Assembly: GCA_037349105.1 (NCBI GenBank)
Contig: JAYJMM010000079.1
Location: forward strand, 1,054,001-1,118,000
From: Limnomonas spitsbergensis
Lineage: Eukaryota; Chlorophyta; Chlorophyceae; Chlamydomonadales
DNA length: 64,000 nt
Direction: 5' to 3'
Part shown: one piece after another, positions 1-11,900 of the stretch
Layout: each line of letters begins with the position of its first letter
How positions within the stretch are numbered: position 1 is the first letter of the stretch
The notes under the pieces: generated by a model
What the model saw: the letters and a program-made list of their open reading frames with translations, nothing else
Databases searched by the model: none
Told to the model about the DNA's origin: nothing
Position numbers and translations under genes: made by a program

Positions 1-130
1 CCCACCCGGTACCTCCGTACCCGCTACCTCCGCACCCGGTACCTCTGCACCCGCTACCTCTGCACCCGGTACCTCCACACCCGGTACCTCCGCACCCAGT
101 ACCTCCGCACCCGGTAGCCCCCCCTCCCCC
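1..130. repeat. 15-bp GTACC/CACCCG tandem array at window edge
   Basis: About eight units of CACCCGGTACCTCCG with single-base changes. It lies upstream of P1's first visible exon and is C-rich on the P1 sense strand. Confidence 0.7.
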
Positions 131-583
131 TAGGGCCCCCACCCCTAGGACACCCCCCCTGATTTCCCTTCACCCACCTAGCTGTCAGGAACACCACCCT
201 TGATGTCCCTGCCCCCCAGGACCCCGCTTCAAGTGTAGCTGACATGTAGCTGAGTCCCCAAAAAATAAATACTGAGTGACTCCCCCTGATGCCCCTCACC
301 CCTGTTGCCGCTGTCAGGATGCCAGTGGCTTGAGGGAGGAGGTGACTACCGCAGTGCTCCTAGCAGCGGCCAGAGTGTAGCTGACATGTAGCCGAGTCCC
401 GGAATAAGGAAGACTGAGTGACTCCCCCTGATTTCCCCTCACCCTTGCTGCTGCTGTCAGGAGCCACCCCTGATATCCACCCCCCCTCCAGGACCCCTCC
501 CCCCAGCCCCCCCACCCCCCCCTCTAGGGCCCCCCACCCCAGGACCCCCTCCCCCTGACTTCCCCTCACCCTGCTTCTGTCAG
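131..583 (+). repeat. 3' splice-site copies upstream of P1 exon 584
   Basis: CTGTCAGGA with flanking pyrimidines recurs near 181, 313, 455 and 578; the last is the functional acceptor. The copy near 313-390 includes the exon start (GGCTTGAGGGAGGAGGTGAC). Phrases like AGCTGACATGTAGCTGAGTC near 235 and 380 come from the MITE-1 family. Confidence 0.6.
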
Positions 584-3500
584 GACGCCGGTGACTTGAG
601 GGAGGAGGTGACTGCGGCGGTGCTCCTAGCAGCTGAGCGGATATGTCAGGAGTGGGATGAGGCGGTGGCGGCCGAGGCGGAAGCGGAGGCAGAGGCGGCG
701 GAGGTGGGTCGGCTGTCTAGGTCCTTGGCTTGTTTCAGGCATAGTAGCACAATCCGGCTTAACCTGTGCCGTACCTTGCCGTGTTGTGCTACCTTCGTAG
801 TACAATCCGGATAGATCTGGGCTGTATCATGCCGTTACGTGTTTGGTAGTACAATCACCCTACAATCCGGCTCCATCTGCGCCGTATCTTGCCATTTAGT
901 GCAATCTTGGTTCTACAATCCGGCTAAACCTGCGCCGTATGCAAGTGAAAAGCCAGCGACCCCCCTGGGCAAGCAGCCAACACACAGCCACAAAACAGTG
1001 GCAGGGAAATGAACCCCATACGGTAGATTTAATTTGCCTTCCCTCGGGTATGAAAATACGATTTTTGTAGTGCTGCCCTCAGGGAATATAATGGACAAAA
1101 AGTCGATAAGTTACGACTGAAACTGGCGTCGACGGTCGATAATTAGTAAATTCATGGATCACTCAACCCTAAAAACGTTAATTATGAGGGGAGGCAAATC
1201 AAATCTACAGGAGTGATGAACATAAGCCCCAATCATAAAACACGACTTGGGTGCAAAGGTGTCAAGTACAGCACCGCCTACAAAATTTAGGGAAAAGTCT
1301 GGATGTTTGGCGAACTTTTGAAATGCTTCCCCTTTTCAGCATACATCAAAGCCAAATCCTTGTCTGGCTTACGCCACTCTCCTTTCAGGCGCAACAATCG
1401 AGAACCCAGAAACGTGACATGAAAGAGGGAGCTTTCCATCCTGTGTGGACATGTGTGGACATGGTGATTCAGCCACTAGTCATGCGGGAATGGGTGGCGC
1501 CCTAGATCCGCCCCCCAGGGCCTGCCTTTAAATAAATGAATAATTAAACGATACACCCTGAGGTGTGGAATGAGGAAGCCACCCGTTCAGCCGTAGCACT
1601 AACTGAGCCTACTGACTGCATCTCTGTGCTCGAAGGAGCGCAGCGTCCTGTAATTTTTGCATCTGAGCAGCTGCTTGGTGTCTGCCCCCCCCTCTCCAGG
1701 CCTTGCTGGCCACTGGGAGCAGCAGCAGCAGCAGCAGCAGTAGGGCAACGCTCGACCCTGTCAGCAAGGTACCCGGCACTGCAAGCAGCAGCAACAGCAG
1801 CAGCGGCAAACCTCCATCCGCTGCTGTTGACACCAAAAGCGGCAAAAACAGCAAGAGCAAGAGCAAGAGCGGAAAGAGCAGGGGGCAATTGAGTGCGGCG
1901 TCGGGGAGAGGTTTCAACAAGAAGAGCTTTGTTGCGCCACCAGCAGCCATGAAACGGAGCTCAGAGAGACCGACTCTGCCTGTCGTGATCGTCGCATGCA
2001 GCGCGCAGTCGGGTAGGAGCATAGTTCCTTTTTTAATCAGGGCCCAGAGATGTTAACCCTAAACCTTAACCCTGAACCCTGAACCCGCCATGAAGCGGAG
2101 CTCAGAGAGACCGACTCTGCCTGTTATCTATCGTCGCATGCAGTGCGCAGTCAGGTAGGAACAGCTGTTCCTTTTTGAGCAGGGCCCAGAGATGTAACCC
2201 TAAACCTAAACCCTAAACCCGCCATGAAGCGGGGCTCAGAGCAAACAACTCTGCCCGTCGTGATCTTGACATGCAGTGTGCAGTCAGGTAGGAGCACTGT
2301 TCCTTTTTGAGCAGGGCCCAGAGATGTAAACGCCTAACCCTAAACCCTGAACCCTGAACCCGCCATAAAGCGGAGCTCGGAGAGACCGACTCTGCCTGTT
2401 ATCTATCGTCGCATGCAGTGCGCAGTCAGGTAGGAACAGCTGTTCCTTTTTGAGCAGGGCCCAGAGATGTAACCCTAAACCTAAACCCTAAACCCGCCAT
2501 GAAGCGGGGCTCAGAGCAAACAACTCTGCCCGTCGTGATCTTGACATGCAGTGTGCAGTCAGGTAGGAGCACTGTTCCTTTTTGAGCAGGGCCCAGAGAT
2601 GTAAACGCCTAACCCTAAACCCTTAACCCTGAACCCGCCATAAAGCGGAGCTCAGAGCGACCGACTCTGCCAGTCATGTTTTTCGCATGCAGTGTGCAGT
2701 CAGGTAGGAACAGCTGTCATGGGTCATGGGTCCAAGCTTTAACTCTCAAACCTCAAGCTGCTGTCAGCATGCACAGCATGGAGTGGCCGACTCTGCCCGT
2801 TATGATCGTAGCATGCAGTGCGCAGTCATGTAGAAGCAATGTTTTTTTCCGGCTACAAGTTTAACAGGCCGCCCAGCGGCGACCAAAAGCCCGATTAGGG
2901 CCAAACCTGGTTTGGTCCTAATTTGCTCTTGCCACCTATATCTGGTGGCAAGAGCAGCAAGGCTGGTTACAAATGGGCCCCCCGGCCAGCGGCCTGAGTG
3001 TAGCTGACATGTAGCTGAGTCCCGAAAAAAGAAGGATTGGGTAGGAGGGGCTGCTGTGTCATGGTTTAAAATAAAATCTGATCTCAAGTGGACAGCCTCG
3101 GTTCTTGAATGATGCAATCCTGAAAGCCTTGCAATCCCATTTGAAGAAGGGGGGGAAAAGGGGGGGGAAACTACGCCCCGTGGGGGCGTGAGAGTTCAGG
3201 AAACAGCGCAGCCTGGGCCGAAGCCGCGCCGTTCCTGTTGAAGAATCTCGCTGACCGCGTAGGTGTGGGCGTTCTCGATCTCCAGACTCCTGTCTTAGCT
3301 CTGCCTGGTTGCAGCAGTCAGGTTAAGTCCCTCCTACCAGTGCTTGTTTTTCGTGTCTCAGCTACATGTCAGCTACACTCCGGCCTCTGGCTGGCAGCCC
3401 CATTTGCAGCCAGCCGTGCTGCTTTGGCCACCAGCCGTAGGCCAGGCCAGGTTTGGTCCCAATGGGGCCTCTGACGGCCACGGGGCGGCCTGCTGATGGT

Positions 3501-6500
3501 GGCCTCGTGGCCGGTAAAGAAAGACTGCTTTAAAATTTGACTGCTTCTAAATTTGAAAGCAGTCTTTTGAATTCCGAGACCCTGAAAAGCTTACTGCCCC
3601 CAAGTATGGAATCATGCAAAACCCCATTGGTGTGGGCGTTCTGGATTTCCAAGCCTGACGATGGGGCAGTCAGTTGGAGGGTCTGTACTGCTGTGTGGCC
3701 ACAGGTGGGGAACACCTTCGCCTTTTTATGATTGAACTCCTGCAAAGTTTGAAGGCGAGGGAGTTCAGGATCTCCAGGCTAGAGCTCAGTGATACCTGAA
3801 AACAGCAATCGGAAGACCCACCACGTACAAGCTCTCGGACCTCTTAGAACCCTTTTAAAACCCCTTGAAACCTTTTATGACCTCTTATTTCCACTTAAAA
3901 CCTCTCAAAACCTCCAACCCCTCCAAAACCTCTTAAAATCTACTAACCCCCCTGAAACCTCTTGAAACCTGTTGACCCCCGTCTGAACCTCAGAAAAGCT
4001 CTTTAAGTCATAGAACCTCGCAAGCCCCCTGGAAACCCCTTAAAACCTCTTAAAACCTCTTAAAACCTCTTAAAACCTCGTCCATGCCCTTGTGGAATCC
4101 TGCAGATCGCATTTGTAGGTAAGGGCGTTATGGTGTGATGGACGTCCATGCTGCTCTCTATATTTCCTTAAAAAAGCAGTCGGGAAACGCACCTCTAAAA
4201 GGCATATTAAAACCTCGCCCCTTGCGTTGTGGAGCCCTGGTGGGAAACCTTTCACCGGCAGGACGAGAGGGCGTGTGCTGGATCATTGGGCTGCTCTCAG
4301 TATTTCTTTGAAAGGGCAGTTGGGAAACTTACCTCGGAAAACCTCGTTTGAAACCTGGATGCCCCTTTGTGCAAGCCCGGAAAGCTTTCACGTGTAAGAG
4401 AGAGCGTGCTGTATCTCCAGGCCTCGCTCTTTGTATCTCTTTGACAGCGGTCGGGTTATTCTATTAACCTCTTAAAATCTGGAAACTCACGAAATTTTCA
4501 TTCGTAGGAGAGGGCGTGCTGGACCTCCAGGCCTCTCTCTTTGCATTTCTTTGACAGCGGAAGGGTTATTCTATTTGCCTCTTAAAACCTGGAAACTTGC
4601 GAAATATTCACTCGTAGGAGAGGGCGTCCCATTTCCTTTTTCCTGCCCCTATTGGTTAGGCGCCCACGCGTCCGAGCATTTTTGAGCAGGGCCCAGAGGT
4701 GTAATCCCTAAACCCTAAACCCTAACCCTCTGACTTGTAGGTGAGGGCGTGCTGGACCTCCAGGCGGCTCTGAGAAAGGCTCTTGAGTTCAGGAGCAGGC
4801 CCGTAGCCCGACCTGTGGCTCCGCCAGCCATACAAGCGCGGCCGCGGCCTGTAGCCCAGGAGGAGGTAGACGATCAGGAGGTGGAGGAGGAGGCGGTGGA
4901 CGGCTTCGCCCTCGGAAGGCCACAGAAGGAGCTGGTGGGTGCAGCTTAGGGTTTAGGGTTTAGGGTTTCTCGGAAGGCCACAGAAGGTGCTGGTGGGTAT
5001 TGCGGGGTTCTACAAACTGGCCGGCGATCGGGGACTTTTACTTGGCCGAAGGAAAAAGAGGAGAGCTAGAGGGCCCTCCAGCGAGGCCGGGAAAAGGAAA
5101 AGGAAGCGTGGGTGTTCTCCCGCTGGGTCACGTTTTGGGCCGGAGGCCGGGGAATCTCCGTCCAGCTCCTATGATATCTCCTGTTGTTCCTCTTTCTAAC
5201 GCAGCTTGAGCTTCGTGGGTGTGCGACTGTGTTTGCCGATCATGTTTTGACTCGGATACAGAATTCTTCACCCTTTCACCATTGTGTCCTCTCCTTACCC
5301 TCCTCTCCTTACCCTCCTCTCCTTACCCTCCTCTCCTTACCCTCCTCTCCTTACCCTCCTCTCCTTACCCTCCTCTCCTTACCCTCCTCTCCTTACCCTC
5401 CTCTCCTTACCCTCCTCTCCTTACCCTCCTCTCCTCACCCTCCTCTCCTCACCCTCCTCTCCTTACCCTCCTCTCCTTACCCTCCTCTCCTTACCCTCCT
5501 CTCCTTACCCTCCTCTCCTTCACTTCCTTCACCCCTACACCCCCTTCACCCTTTTTCACCCCTCCACTCTCGTCCCTTTCTCTTTCTCCTCCCCTCCACC
5601 CTCCTCTTCTTCACTTCCCTCAAACCCCTTTTAGTTGTCCCCCGGTTTGCTCGGCTTGGCCCTTTCGCATAAGGCTGTGGGTGGTTGCGTTAACTTCGAC
5701 CTCCCCCCCCCCCTGGCTTCAACCTTCATTCCCTTTTTCACCCCCTCCACCCTCTTCCCCATCTCTTTCCTCGCCCCTCCGCCCTCCTCTTCTTCACTTC
5801 CCTCCCCTCACCCCCATCCCCTCACCCCCCTCTCCTGCCTTTGTCGTCCAGGTCCCTGCAACATCTTGTACAAGATGCTCTAGTGGCAGTCCAGCTCGTA
5901 CCAACGTCCCCCCCCCTTCCCTCCCCCCCCTCCCCTCACCCCCCTCCCCTCCCCTCACCCCCCCTCCCCTCACCCCCTCCCCCCCCCCTCTCCTGCCTTT
6001 GTTGTCCAGGTCCCTGCAGCAGAGATATCAGCAGAGGAGAGGTTCCTGATGGGCCTATCGGAGGAGGAGCTGATGCGGGTACGGACCAAATGCATGATCC
6101 TGATAAGGATCCGATTGGAATGAAGAAACGGACAAAGTGCATGATCCTGATGAGGATTCAATTTGAATGTAGAGACTGGCCAAATGCACGATCCTGATCA
6201 GGGTTCGATTGGGATTCAGGTATAGCCGAAATACAAAATCATGATAGGGATTCGATTGGGATGCAGTTTAAACAAAATGCATGATCCTGAAAGTGAGTGG
6301 ATAGGGGTGTCCTCAACTGCAGCTGTTTGCTTGACCCGCTTCTCCTGGCTCACCATTCAAAGCATCCAACCCTCCACTGCCCGCTCCCTGTGGACCACTC
6401 CCCATCCTCCCACTCCACGCTCTCCACTGCCCGCTCCCTGTTCACCGTTGTCCCTCCCCCTACTCCCTGCTCAACACCCATTACTCCTCCCTGATCACTA

Positions 6501-7497
6501 CCCGCTCCCTGTCTCCACTTACCACCCCACACTGGCCTGTTCATGCCTTCCCGTCCCCCACTTGCCTGGACACTGCTCACTAACCGCTCTATGTCTCCAC
6601 TGACCACCCCCCACTTATCTGTCCACGTACCGCCCCCCACTCCCCGCTCTTCACTCCCCGCTCCATGTTCACCACTCCCCATCCCCACACTCTACTGAAC
6701 ACGCATCGCCCTTCACCAACCACTCCAAGCTCTCCGCTCACTGCCCCCACTCAATGTCATTCACGTTCGCTCTCCATTCACTGCCCCCCACGCCTCTCTC
6801 ACTGCTCGTTACTTCCCGTTCTTCACTAACTTTTCTCCACCCACTGCTCTTAATTCACACCCTTCCTAGGGTTTAGGGTAAGGGATATGCGTTGGGTTAG
6901 GGTTAAGGATTGGGGTTAGGTTTTAGGGTTTGGGTTTGCTAATCACTCCCTGCACCCAGATGTGTAACGTCATGACCCAGATGTGTAACGTCATCAACTA
7001 ATCACTCCCTGCACCCTGCTACCCAGACACTTGAGGGAAACAGGGAGGACAGCGAGGCCTCAGCAGAAACCGCTGAGATTCCAGACGCTGATGAGGCGGA
7101 GCTCCCTTGGGGCAGCGTGCCACCAGGTGCGCCCCGGTGGCGAGATGGCGAGGTGTCGGCAGCGGCAGAAAGCCAAGGCGCTGAGGCACAAGATGGCGGC
7201 CTGGTCTTCCGTTCGGAAGGCCTGTCCGACGGCTCGGGCATTCCGCACTTGGTCGCATACAGCCTTGAACATGATGGCTTGATGGGGGAGGAGGAGGAGG
7301 AGGACGGGGAGTGGGAGGAGGGGGAGTGGGAGGACGAGGGGGAGGAGGGAATGGAGGGCAGCGGAAACGCTGAGCCTGGCAGCGCCGCAGAGGGTGAGGC
7401 GGATGGGGAGGCAGAGGAGGAGTGGGCAATGGCTGAGGAGGACGCGTGGTTGTTGGGGCTTAGTGATGAGGAGCTGTTGCGGATGATCAGCGATTGA
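584..7497 (+). CDS. Unrecognised protein with acidic C-terminus (gene P1, 5' partial), 5 exons
   Basis: Exons 584-703, 1700-2012, 4741-4934, 6010-6078 and 7027-7497 join in phase (0, 1, 0, 0) and give 388 residues to the TGA at 7495-7497. Each has an AG acceptor and a GT donor (GAG|GTGGGT, TCGG|GTAGGA, CTG|GTGGGT, CGG|GTACGG). The first exon begins at an acceptor (TTCTGTCAG), so the true start lies upstream or outside the window. Seen in the protein: an Ala/Glu-rich helical stretch (exon 1), poly-Ser then Lys/Ser-rich basic stretch (exon 2), Arg/Pro then Glu-rich stretch (exon 3), and a strongly acidic tail (exon 5). A short motif occurs twice: FLMGLSEEELMR in exon 4 and WLLGLSDEELLR at the end of exon 5. 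I recognise no family. The basic-then-acidic layout could suit a nuclear protein, but that is inference. A TGTAA, the usual green-algal polyadenylation signal, lies at 7702-7706. Confidence 0.7.
728..945. repeat. Copies of the GTGCCGTAT/ACAATCCGGCT repeat family
   Basis: Three or four diverged units with ACAATCCGGCT and TGCGCCGTAT. The same family forms the 2.5-kb array at 47470-49975 and single copies at 63528-63585 and 63850-63930. Confidence 0.6.
1022..1212. mobile_element. MITE-3 copy with terminal inverted repeats
   Basis: The left end GTAGATTTAATTTGCCTTCC is matched by the inverted right end (AGGCAAATCAAATCTAC), about 20 bp. No coding capacity. Sister copies are at 32602-32796 and 52972-53153. 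It sits in P1 intron 1. Confidence 0.65.
2013..2850 (+). repeat. Six copies of the P1 exon 2 donor junction
   Basis: Units of about 135-145 bp begin with the end of exon 2 (AAGCGGAGCTCAGAG ... GCAGTCAGGTAGGA) including the GT donor, at about 2090, 2222, 2364, 2495, 2638 and 2770. Most are followed by the GAGCAGGGCCCAGAGATGTAA short repeat and CCCTAAACCC telomere-like bases. Each copy is a potential alternative 5' splice site. Confidence 0.75.
2838..3037 (-). mobile_element. MITE-1 copy
   Basis: Reverse-oriented copy ending GTAGCTGACATGTAGCTGAG, with AAAAAAGAA/TTTTTTTCC ends. Family sisters are at 3342, 9252, 14907, 23704, 25199 and 36452. Confidence 0.55.
3168..3238 (-). repeat. Short repeat family 4 (GCTGCGCTGTTTCC)
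   Basis: Contains GGGGCGTGAGAGTTCAGGAA and CAGCGCAGCCTGGGCC. Related pieces occur near 14200, 16340, 30130, 41830, 43320 and 51410. Confidence 0.5.
3342..3530 (+). mobile_element. MITE-1 copy
   Basis: Contains CAGCTACATGTCAGCTACAC, CAGCCGTAGGCC and GGTTTGGTCCCAATGGGGCC, with TTTTTCG / GTAAAGAAA ends. Lies in P1 intron 2. Confidence 0.6.
4662..4735 (+). repeat. Short repeat family 2 copy followed by telomere-like bases
   Basis: GGCGCCCACGCGTCCGAGC followed by GAGCAGGGCCCAGAGGTG, then CCCTAAACCCTAAACCCT just before the P1 acceptor. Confidence 0.55.
4935..5005 (+). repeat. Donor-junction copy of P1 exon 3 with TTTAGGG tract
   Basis: After the donor, a TTAGGGTTTAGGGTTTAGGG tract is followed by a second copy of the exon end (CTCGGAAGGCCACAGAAGG) and its donor (GCTGGTGGGT) at 4971-5000. 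Confidence 0.7.
5284..6009 (+). repeat. 14-bp pyrimidine array and acceptor copy before P1 exon 6010
   Basis: About 17 units of CTTACCCTCCTCTC (5284-5530) run into C/T-rich sequence. The acceptor TCCTGCCTTTGTCGTCCAGG at about 5831-5851 is a copy of the functional one at 5990-6010 (TCCTGCCTTTGTTGTCCAGG). The pyrimidine tract of the intron has been hugely expanded. Confidence 0.75.
6085..6300 (+). repeat. Tandem copies of GATCCTGAT unit after P1 exon 4
   Basis: About five units of roughly 47 bp with ATGCATGATCCTGAT and GGATTCGATTGG, starting a few bases after the donor. Confidence 0.6.
6340..7026 (+). repeat. C/T-rich degenerate repeat, telomere-like tract and acceptor copy
   Basis: 6340-6830 is a degenerate C-rich repeat (CACTGCCCGCTCCCTG and relatives). 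6868-6935 has GGGTTTAGGG-like bases. TAATCACTCCCTGCACCC occurs twice (about 6940 and 6999), the second belonging to the functional acceptor at 7026. Confidence 0.55.
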
Positions 7498-8933
7498 GCA
7501 TGCTCGCTTTTATTCTCAGCAGTTCCTTTTCTTTTCTCACAACGGAACAGTTGGGCGCCCACGCGGCGGAGCCTTTTATAGCAGGGTCCAGAGGTGTTAT
7601 TTCATTGACTCTCAGCAGTATCAGGTCCAGGTTCAGTGATCCTCCTCATGGAAAGGTGGAAGCATTGTTTATAACAGTATCACCGGGTTTGAATCTTATG
7701 TTGTAATGTCTGTTTAAGAATAACAAATGATGAGGAGGTGGTGAGGTTGCTGGTCAGGACTGATGGGTATCCCAAACAGTTAGTATGATTGCACAGAAAC
7801 GCGCTGCTCGGTGCGACGGTGCTACTTGCTTAATGACGTTAGTACGTTACACCTCTGGGCCCTGTATAAATAATGCTCGGCCGCGCGTACGTCAGCAAGC
7901 ATGGTGGGGACGCCCGATAATTGGCGAGCTGATGTTTGACAATATCTCAACTGCATAACATGTTATTTGCCAATGACGAGTTCGAGGTCGAGGAGGATAT
8001 TTAGGGCCACAGCGCTTAGCAAGGTAAGCCCAAGGCATCTCCATGGCATGTCTCGTTTTATGTGTCCCGTACTGTTTGATCAGTTATATAAGGTGCATAA
8101 GCCCATGGGTGGCATGGAGGGCATGGCTGGACTTGTCTTGTTTGTCCCCAAGGGATTCCCGGACGAAAGTCATGCGCACTGACTGAGCGCCTAATGGACT
8201 GTAAACGGTGAAATCCGGAGCAAGAGCGCCAACACGTGCATGAGCACAGCCTAAAGATGTAACGGCATTGACATGATTTTTAGCGTTTACCCGTGTCAAC
8301 TTCTTGGGAATGTTGTGGTGTAATTGAAAAAAACTAGTGTCCAGGTGGCCTGTTTGGCAAGAAGTGTGGGGGGGGTCACACACGTCCCATTTGGGCGCCC
8401 ACGCGACCGAGCCGTCTTGTGTAGAGCCCAGAGGTGTAACGTCATTGACACTGCACTCTGCTCCCTTGATCATCCATTTTGCCACTGTGAGTGGAAGGGA
8501 GCCGACCATCGACCCCACCACACAAACAATACAAAGTGATGGGAAGATCGCTTCTGATCGGAATGCCTTTTGCCACAATCATAAAACATGATGTGGGCGC
8601 AAAGGAGTGAAGTCAAGCACATTATATAAAATTAGGAAGGAGACCGAATATTTGGGCCAGTTTATTTTGAGAGAATTCTTATTTCCCGTTTCATCATGCA
8701 CTCACAGAAAAACGATATTCTTCTCATGTAGGAGCTTAGAGCTCTACCTTAGGCACCACGCTCCGTTTATGTACTCTTTCAGGGCCACATCCTTGTCCAC
8801 TACCAATTTTGGGAAGTAAGGTTCAACTCAAAGCAAGATGTAGGTTTAACTCAAGTGCAGCCATAGGCCCATCATCATCATTCATCGAGGGAGCTTGCCA
8901 GGATAGTGTGCAGCCGTAGCCCCATCATCATCA
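7498..8933. repeat. Convergent intergenic region with three family-2 repeats
   Basis: Lies between the stop codons of P1 and A. Family-2 copies are at 7552-7605 (+), 7832-7905 (-) and 8392-8447 (+), each with GCCCAGAGGTGT-like and GCGCCCACGCGG-like cores. A partial duplicate of A's last exon end (GAGGGAGCTTGCCAGGATAG) is at 8886-8905. I see no gene here. Confidence 0.6.
7702..7706 (+). promoter_or_regulatory. Possible polyadenylation signal TGTAA of P1
   Basis: TGTAA lies about 205 bases after the P1 stop codon. TGTAA is the known polyadenylation signal in chlorophyte algae. A five-base match is weak alone; position is the support. Confidence 0.35.
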
Positions 8934-11900
8934 TCATTCTGCGAGGGAGCTTGCCAGGATAGCGTGCAGCGCGGCCAACATAGCCTCAGTCGCAGTGTTG
9001 CAGTTGGGGCTGGTGCGTGTCGACTTGTTCTTGCCCCAAGGGTCCAACACCACGGTGAAGGCGAACTGCATCGGGGCCTGCCCACAATATTCAAAGTCAG
9101 CAGGTTCACATCCTCAGCTTTGCATCCACAGGCACAACAAGGGAGCACAAGAAGGGAGCTGAGCACCCAGGTCTATCCCTCGTGACAGAAAAGGGGAGAC
9201 AAATGCTCGCAGTACAAATTCACACACAGCCAGGGGACATTGGTGCAGTCCATGTGTTCCTTTATTCCTGACTCAGCTACATATCAGCTACACTACGGGC
9301 TCCGGCCAAAGGCCCCATTTGTGGCCAGCCATGACGATTTGGCTGCCAGCCGTAGGCCAGTCCAGGTTTGGTCCCAATGGGGCCTTGCGGGTTGGGGAAG
9401 GCCCGGCAAACAGGCTCCGGAACAAGTCTCGGTGAACCTCGCCCCCCCCGGTCGGACCCCCCTTACCGTGGGGCTCCCTGCCAAAGGTGGATTTGTAGCC
9501 GTGAAAATAAACACTTTGCACTCCACAACACTTTCACATTCGAGCATGAACTTGCGTCTGCGTCTGTGTTTGCGACTGTGCTTGGCTGCTTGCGTCTGCG
9601 CTTGCGTCCGCGCTTACCTCAGGGGTGATGGAGTTCTTGATCTTCTCCAAGCCATTGCGGATCTGCACCTCGGAGTACATCTTTCCGCCAACCTTGATGA
9701 GGAGGGGCTGACCAGCCTCAGCGTCTTCGCCCTTGAGTGCACCCATCAACCACGGGTCGAACGTTGAATACATAAAGGCCTGCTGTTGCGCGGCCAGGAA
9801 CTCGTCTGAGGCCCGCTGAACAAGATTTGACTGACGCTGCTGCTCCTTCCCAGAAGGACTGACCTGGCGCCCATCCTTCGAGGAGGCACTGCCTTCCGGA
9901 GCATCCTTCCCAGTGGGACTGCCTTGGTGTGCATCCTTCAAAGAGGCAATGCCTTTGGCAGCGTCCCCTGCATAAAGGCGGACTCGGGACACATCCTCCG
10001 CAGCAGAAATCTCTTCATACGCATGCAGCTCTAGGGCGGAGCTCGAGGCTATGGAAGGCGATACAGCGACAGACCCCCCCAGCCAAAGGGAGCTCACTGC
10101 CACCGCGGCTTCTAGCCCAAGGGACCCTGCTGCCTCAACAACAACCTCAGCTTCCGGCGCCACTGCTCCCTCTGCTGCCGGCGCCACAGCCCCCTTGGCT
10201 GCCGGCACTGCTCCTCCTAATGGGGAGAACACTGGTCTTGGAAGGGGTGCGTCTCGAGGGGAACATGCACCCCCCGGCAATGTGCACTCAGCATTGCAAT
10301 GTGGTTGCTGTTGCTGCTGTTGTTGTTGTTGTTGCTGGTGTTGCTGTGGCTGCTCCTGTAATGGTGACAGGTGCATTGGCACAGTGCGTCCACTGGGTGA
10401 TGTGTAGGGCTGCTGCTGTTGCTGCTGCTGCTGCTGTTGCAGTTGCTGCTGTTGTATTTGCTGCTGTTGCAGTTGCTTACCGAAGGCCTCAAAATCATTC
10501 CGAAGGTCGCAGAAACAGGATCTGAGTTGCTCCATCACCGGTGCAGAGACAAAATCGTGTCCAGGCGTGCTAGACCCAGTCGTGGATCCTGAGACAGATC
10601 CGCTGGGGCCAGACATGATGGACAGAATTTGGTCTATCCTGCTGACCAGTTGGAAAACATGATCGCCATAGTGGCTGCCAGCAGCAAGGTCACCAGCAGC
10701 AGCACTTGTACTGACTGCTGCATTTGCACCGACAGCTGCGTTGGGGCTATCAGAGCCAAGGCGGCTGCCAGCAGCAAAGTAATTGGCTGCAGCATTTGAA
10801 CTGCCTGCAACGAAGGAAATTGCAGCAGTATTTGAACTGCCTGTGGCGCAGGGAAGGGCAACAGCATTTGAACTGCCTGTGGCATAAAAATGGCAACAGC
10901 ATTTGAACTGCCTGTCGCGCAGGGAATGGCAACAACACTTGAACTGCCCGCATCATAGGGACGTGCAGCAGCACAGTCTCGCTGCAGCATTTAAAATATC
11001 TACAAAATAGGGAATTGCAGCAGCATTTTAACTGCCTGCAGCACAGTGATTGGCAGCAGCATTGGAACTGTCTGTAATATAAGAAAATGCAGCAACATAG
11101 GGACTGGCAGCAGCATTTAAATTGCCTGCAACATAGGGACTGGCAGCAGCATTTAAATTGCCTGCAACACAGGGACTGGCAGCAGCATTTAAATTGCCTG
11201 CAACACAGGGACTGGCAGCAGCATTTAAATTGCCTGCAACACAGGGACTGGCAGCAGCATTTAAATTGCCTGCAACACAGGGACTGGCAGCAGCATTTAA
11301 ATTGCCTGCAACACAGGGACTGGCAGCAGCATTTAAATTGCCTGCAACACAGGGACTGGCAGCAGCATTTAAATTGCCTGCAACACAGGGACTGGCAGCA
11401 GCATTTAAATTGCCTGCAACACAGGGACTGGCAGCAGCATTTAAATTGCCTGCAACACAGGGACTGGCAGCAGCATTTAAATTGCCTGCAACATAGGGAA
11501 TGGAAGAAGCAATTGATCTGCCCGCAGCACAGTGACTGGCAGCAGCATTAGAAATGCCTGCAGCATAGGGACGTGCAGCAGCACAGTGACTCGCTGCAGC
11601 ATTTAAACTGTCTGCAAAATAGGGAATTGTAGCAGCATTTAAATTGCCTGCATCTCAGTGACTGGCAGCAGCATTTGAAATGCATGCAGCATAGTGACTG
11701 GCAGCAGCATTTAAACTGCCTGCAGCATAGGGAATGGCAGCAGCATTTGAATTGACAGCGCTGTGATACGAGTCCAAATACGAGGAAGACAAGGCACCCA
11801 CCGCTGCCACCTCCTCACCTCCTTGCATGCTGGGGTCGTGCCAGCCACTCCCTTCGTCCCTGCCCATTGCAGATCCCGATCCAGATCCGAGCTCCAGCGC

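Larger units (their letters stand above)
3240..4740 (+). repeat. About nine 3' splice-site copies upstream of P1 exon 4741
   Basis: The acceptor and exon start (GTAGGTGAGGGCGTGCTGGA) are repeated with decay near 3258, 3628, 3755, 4113, 4258, 4395, 4503 and 4613; the real one is at 4738. Between them run AACCTCTTAAAACCTC units (3840-4080), T/C-rich on one strand. Confidence 0.7.

Noticed and set aside
5219..6049. Ser/Pro/Leu-rich open frames (plus)
   Set aside because: 14-bp CTTACCCTCCTCTC array in P1 intron 3. Open in several frames.
9240..9767. 175-codon open frame (plus) opposite gene A
   Set aside because: It spans a MITE-1 copy and the antisense of A's exon end.
10051..10525. Ala/Leu-rich and Cys-run open frames (plus)
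   Set aside because: Antisense shadows of A's poly-Gln and Ala-rich coding sequence.
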